Shown piece by piece: positions 63,737-64,000 of a DNA stretch of 64,000 bases. Both the position numbers and the translations under genes were made by a program. The stretch spans positions 114,876-178,875 of the forward strand of contig NZ_JAGIQA010000016.1 in the NCBI RefSeq assembly GCF_017814975.1, in the 5' to 3' direction. This DNA is from Cupriavidus consociatus. Its GTDB lineage: Bacteria > Pseudomonadota > Gammaproteobacteria > Burkholderiales > Burkholderiaceae. How positions within the stretch are numbered: the stretch's first letter is position 1; each line of letters opens with the position of its first letter. The notes beneath the pieces were generated by a model, which was not told where the DNA came from, ran no database searches, and worked only from the letters and a program-made list of their open reading frames with translations.

Positions 63737-63937
63737 GCACTTTCCATTGCGGATGCTGTACTTAATCTGGCTAGGGCAGGCGTTCCGGCGTGGTGCTCGA
63801 TGCCGCCTGCTGCTCCCACAAGCGCAGTTTAGATTTCTGCGTTCTCACCCTATAGGGGCTTCGCAAGACGGCTCCTGGAGGCTCTGAAGCGCCTGGCGGA
63901 GCTCCCGGAGCGGGATGTGAGCGGCCGCGCCAAAGCA

Positions 63938-63972
63938 AAAACCCCTCGCAGCACACGCTGTCGAGGGGTTTT
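63938..63972. terminator. Bidirectional terminator at the right edge
   Basis: An 11-bp stem AAAACCCCTCG/CGAGGGGTTTT (63938-63948 and 63962-63972) is extended by CAGC/GCTG past a one-base bulge. It is followed by T residues in both directions. It may end a gene beyond the right edge (minus) or a short plus-strand transcript from about 63859. The region 63737-63937 otherwise holds no gene that I can support. Confidence 0.8.
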
Positions 63973-64000
63973 GCACAATAAGAGCCTGGCGATGACCTAC

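Noticed and set aside
63771..63956. 61-codon minus-strand frame at the right edge
   Set aside because: It overlaps the terminator stem, and the peptide is Pro/Arg-rich with no family resemblance.

Overview
The window looks like a piece of the main chromosome of a Cupriavidus/Ralstonia-type betaproteobacterium (Burkholderiaceae). The DNA is GC-rich. The gene order engB / cytochrome c4 / resB / ccsB, the infA gene placed between secY and rpmJ, the order tRNA-Tyr, Gly, Thr, tuf, tRNA-Trp, secE, nusG, and proteins that resemble Burkholderiales sequences throughout all point that way. The assignment is by recognition, not by a search. I see no insertion sequence, prophage, CRISPR array or rRNA gene.

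Layout. 1-2913 (minus): type IV pilus genes pilM-pilN-pilO-pilP, with pilP running off the left edge. 3278-7727: mrcA (PBP1A), cyaY (opposite strand), lptM and lysA. 7746-11434 (minus): a lipoprotein of unknown function, an ECF sigma factor, its membrane anti-sigma factor and the periplasmic methionine sulfoxide reductase pair msrP-msrQ, which together read like an envelope-stress unit. 11594-17069: system II cytochrome c maturation (ccsB, resB) with cytochrome c4 on the minus strand, divergent from the GTPase gene engB. 17092-17200 (minus): a candidate small RNA exposing an anti-Shine-Dalgarno loop. 17337-21952: hemB and corA (+), dsbD and cutA (-).

22082-63693 is, apart from one insert, the translation/transcription core read leftwards on the minus strand. 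From right to left it runs: tRNA-Tyr-Gly-Thr, tuf copy 2, tRNA-Trp, secE, nusG, rplKAJL, rpoBC; then recQ; then the str operon rpsL, rpsG, fusA, tuf copy 1, rpsJ; then the rest of the S10 operon (rplC to rpsQ), the spc operon (rplN to rpmJ) and the alpha operon (rpsM to rplQ). Near-consensus promoters are visible upstream of tRNA-Tyr, rpsL, rplC and rplN. Terminators are visible after rpoC, rpsJ and rplQ.

The most unusual feature is at 36703-41945. The S10 operon is split between rpsJ and rplC by a self-contained catabolic module: a StyA-like flavoprotein monooxygenase, its flavin reductase, a short-chain dehydrogenase, a dienelactone-hydrolase/SnoaL-like fusion protein and a divergent AraC-family regulator. 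This gene content matches what I remember of indole-to-anthranilate degradation clusters (iif of Acinetobacter, ind of Cupriavidus). A 17-bp hairpin ends rpsJ transcription at the module border, and a new promoter restarts the ribosomal operon at rplC. The two best leads in the window are this module with its setting and the anti-Shine-Dalgarno RNA between engB and hemB.
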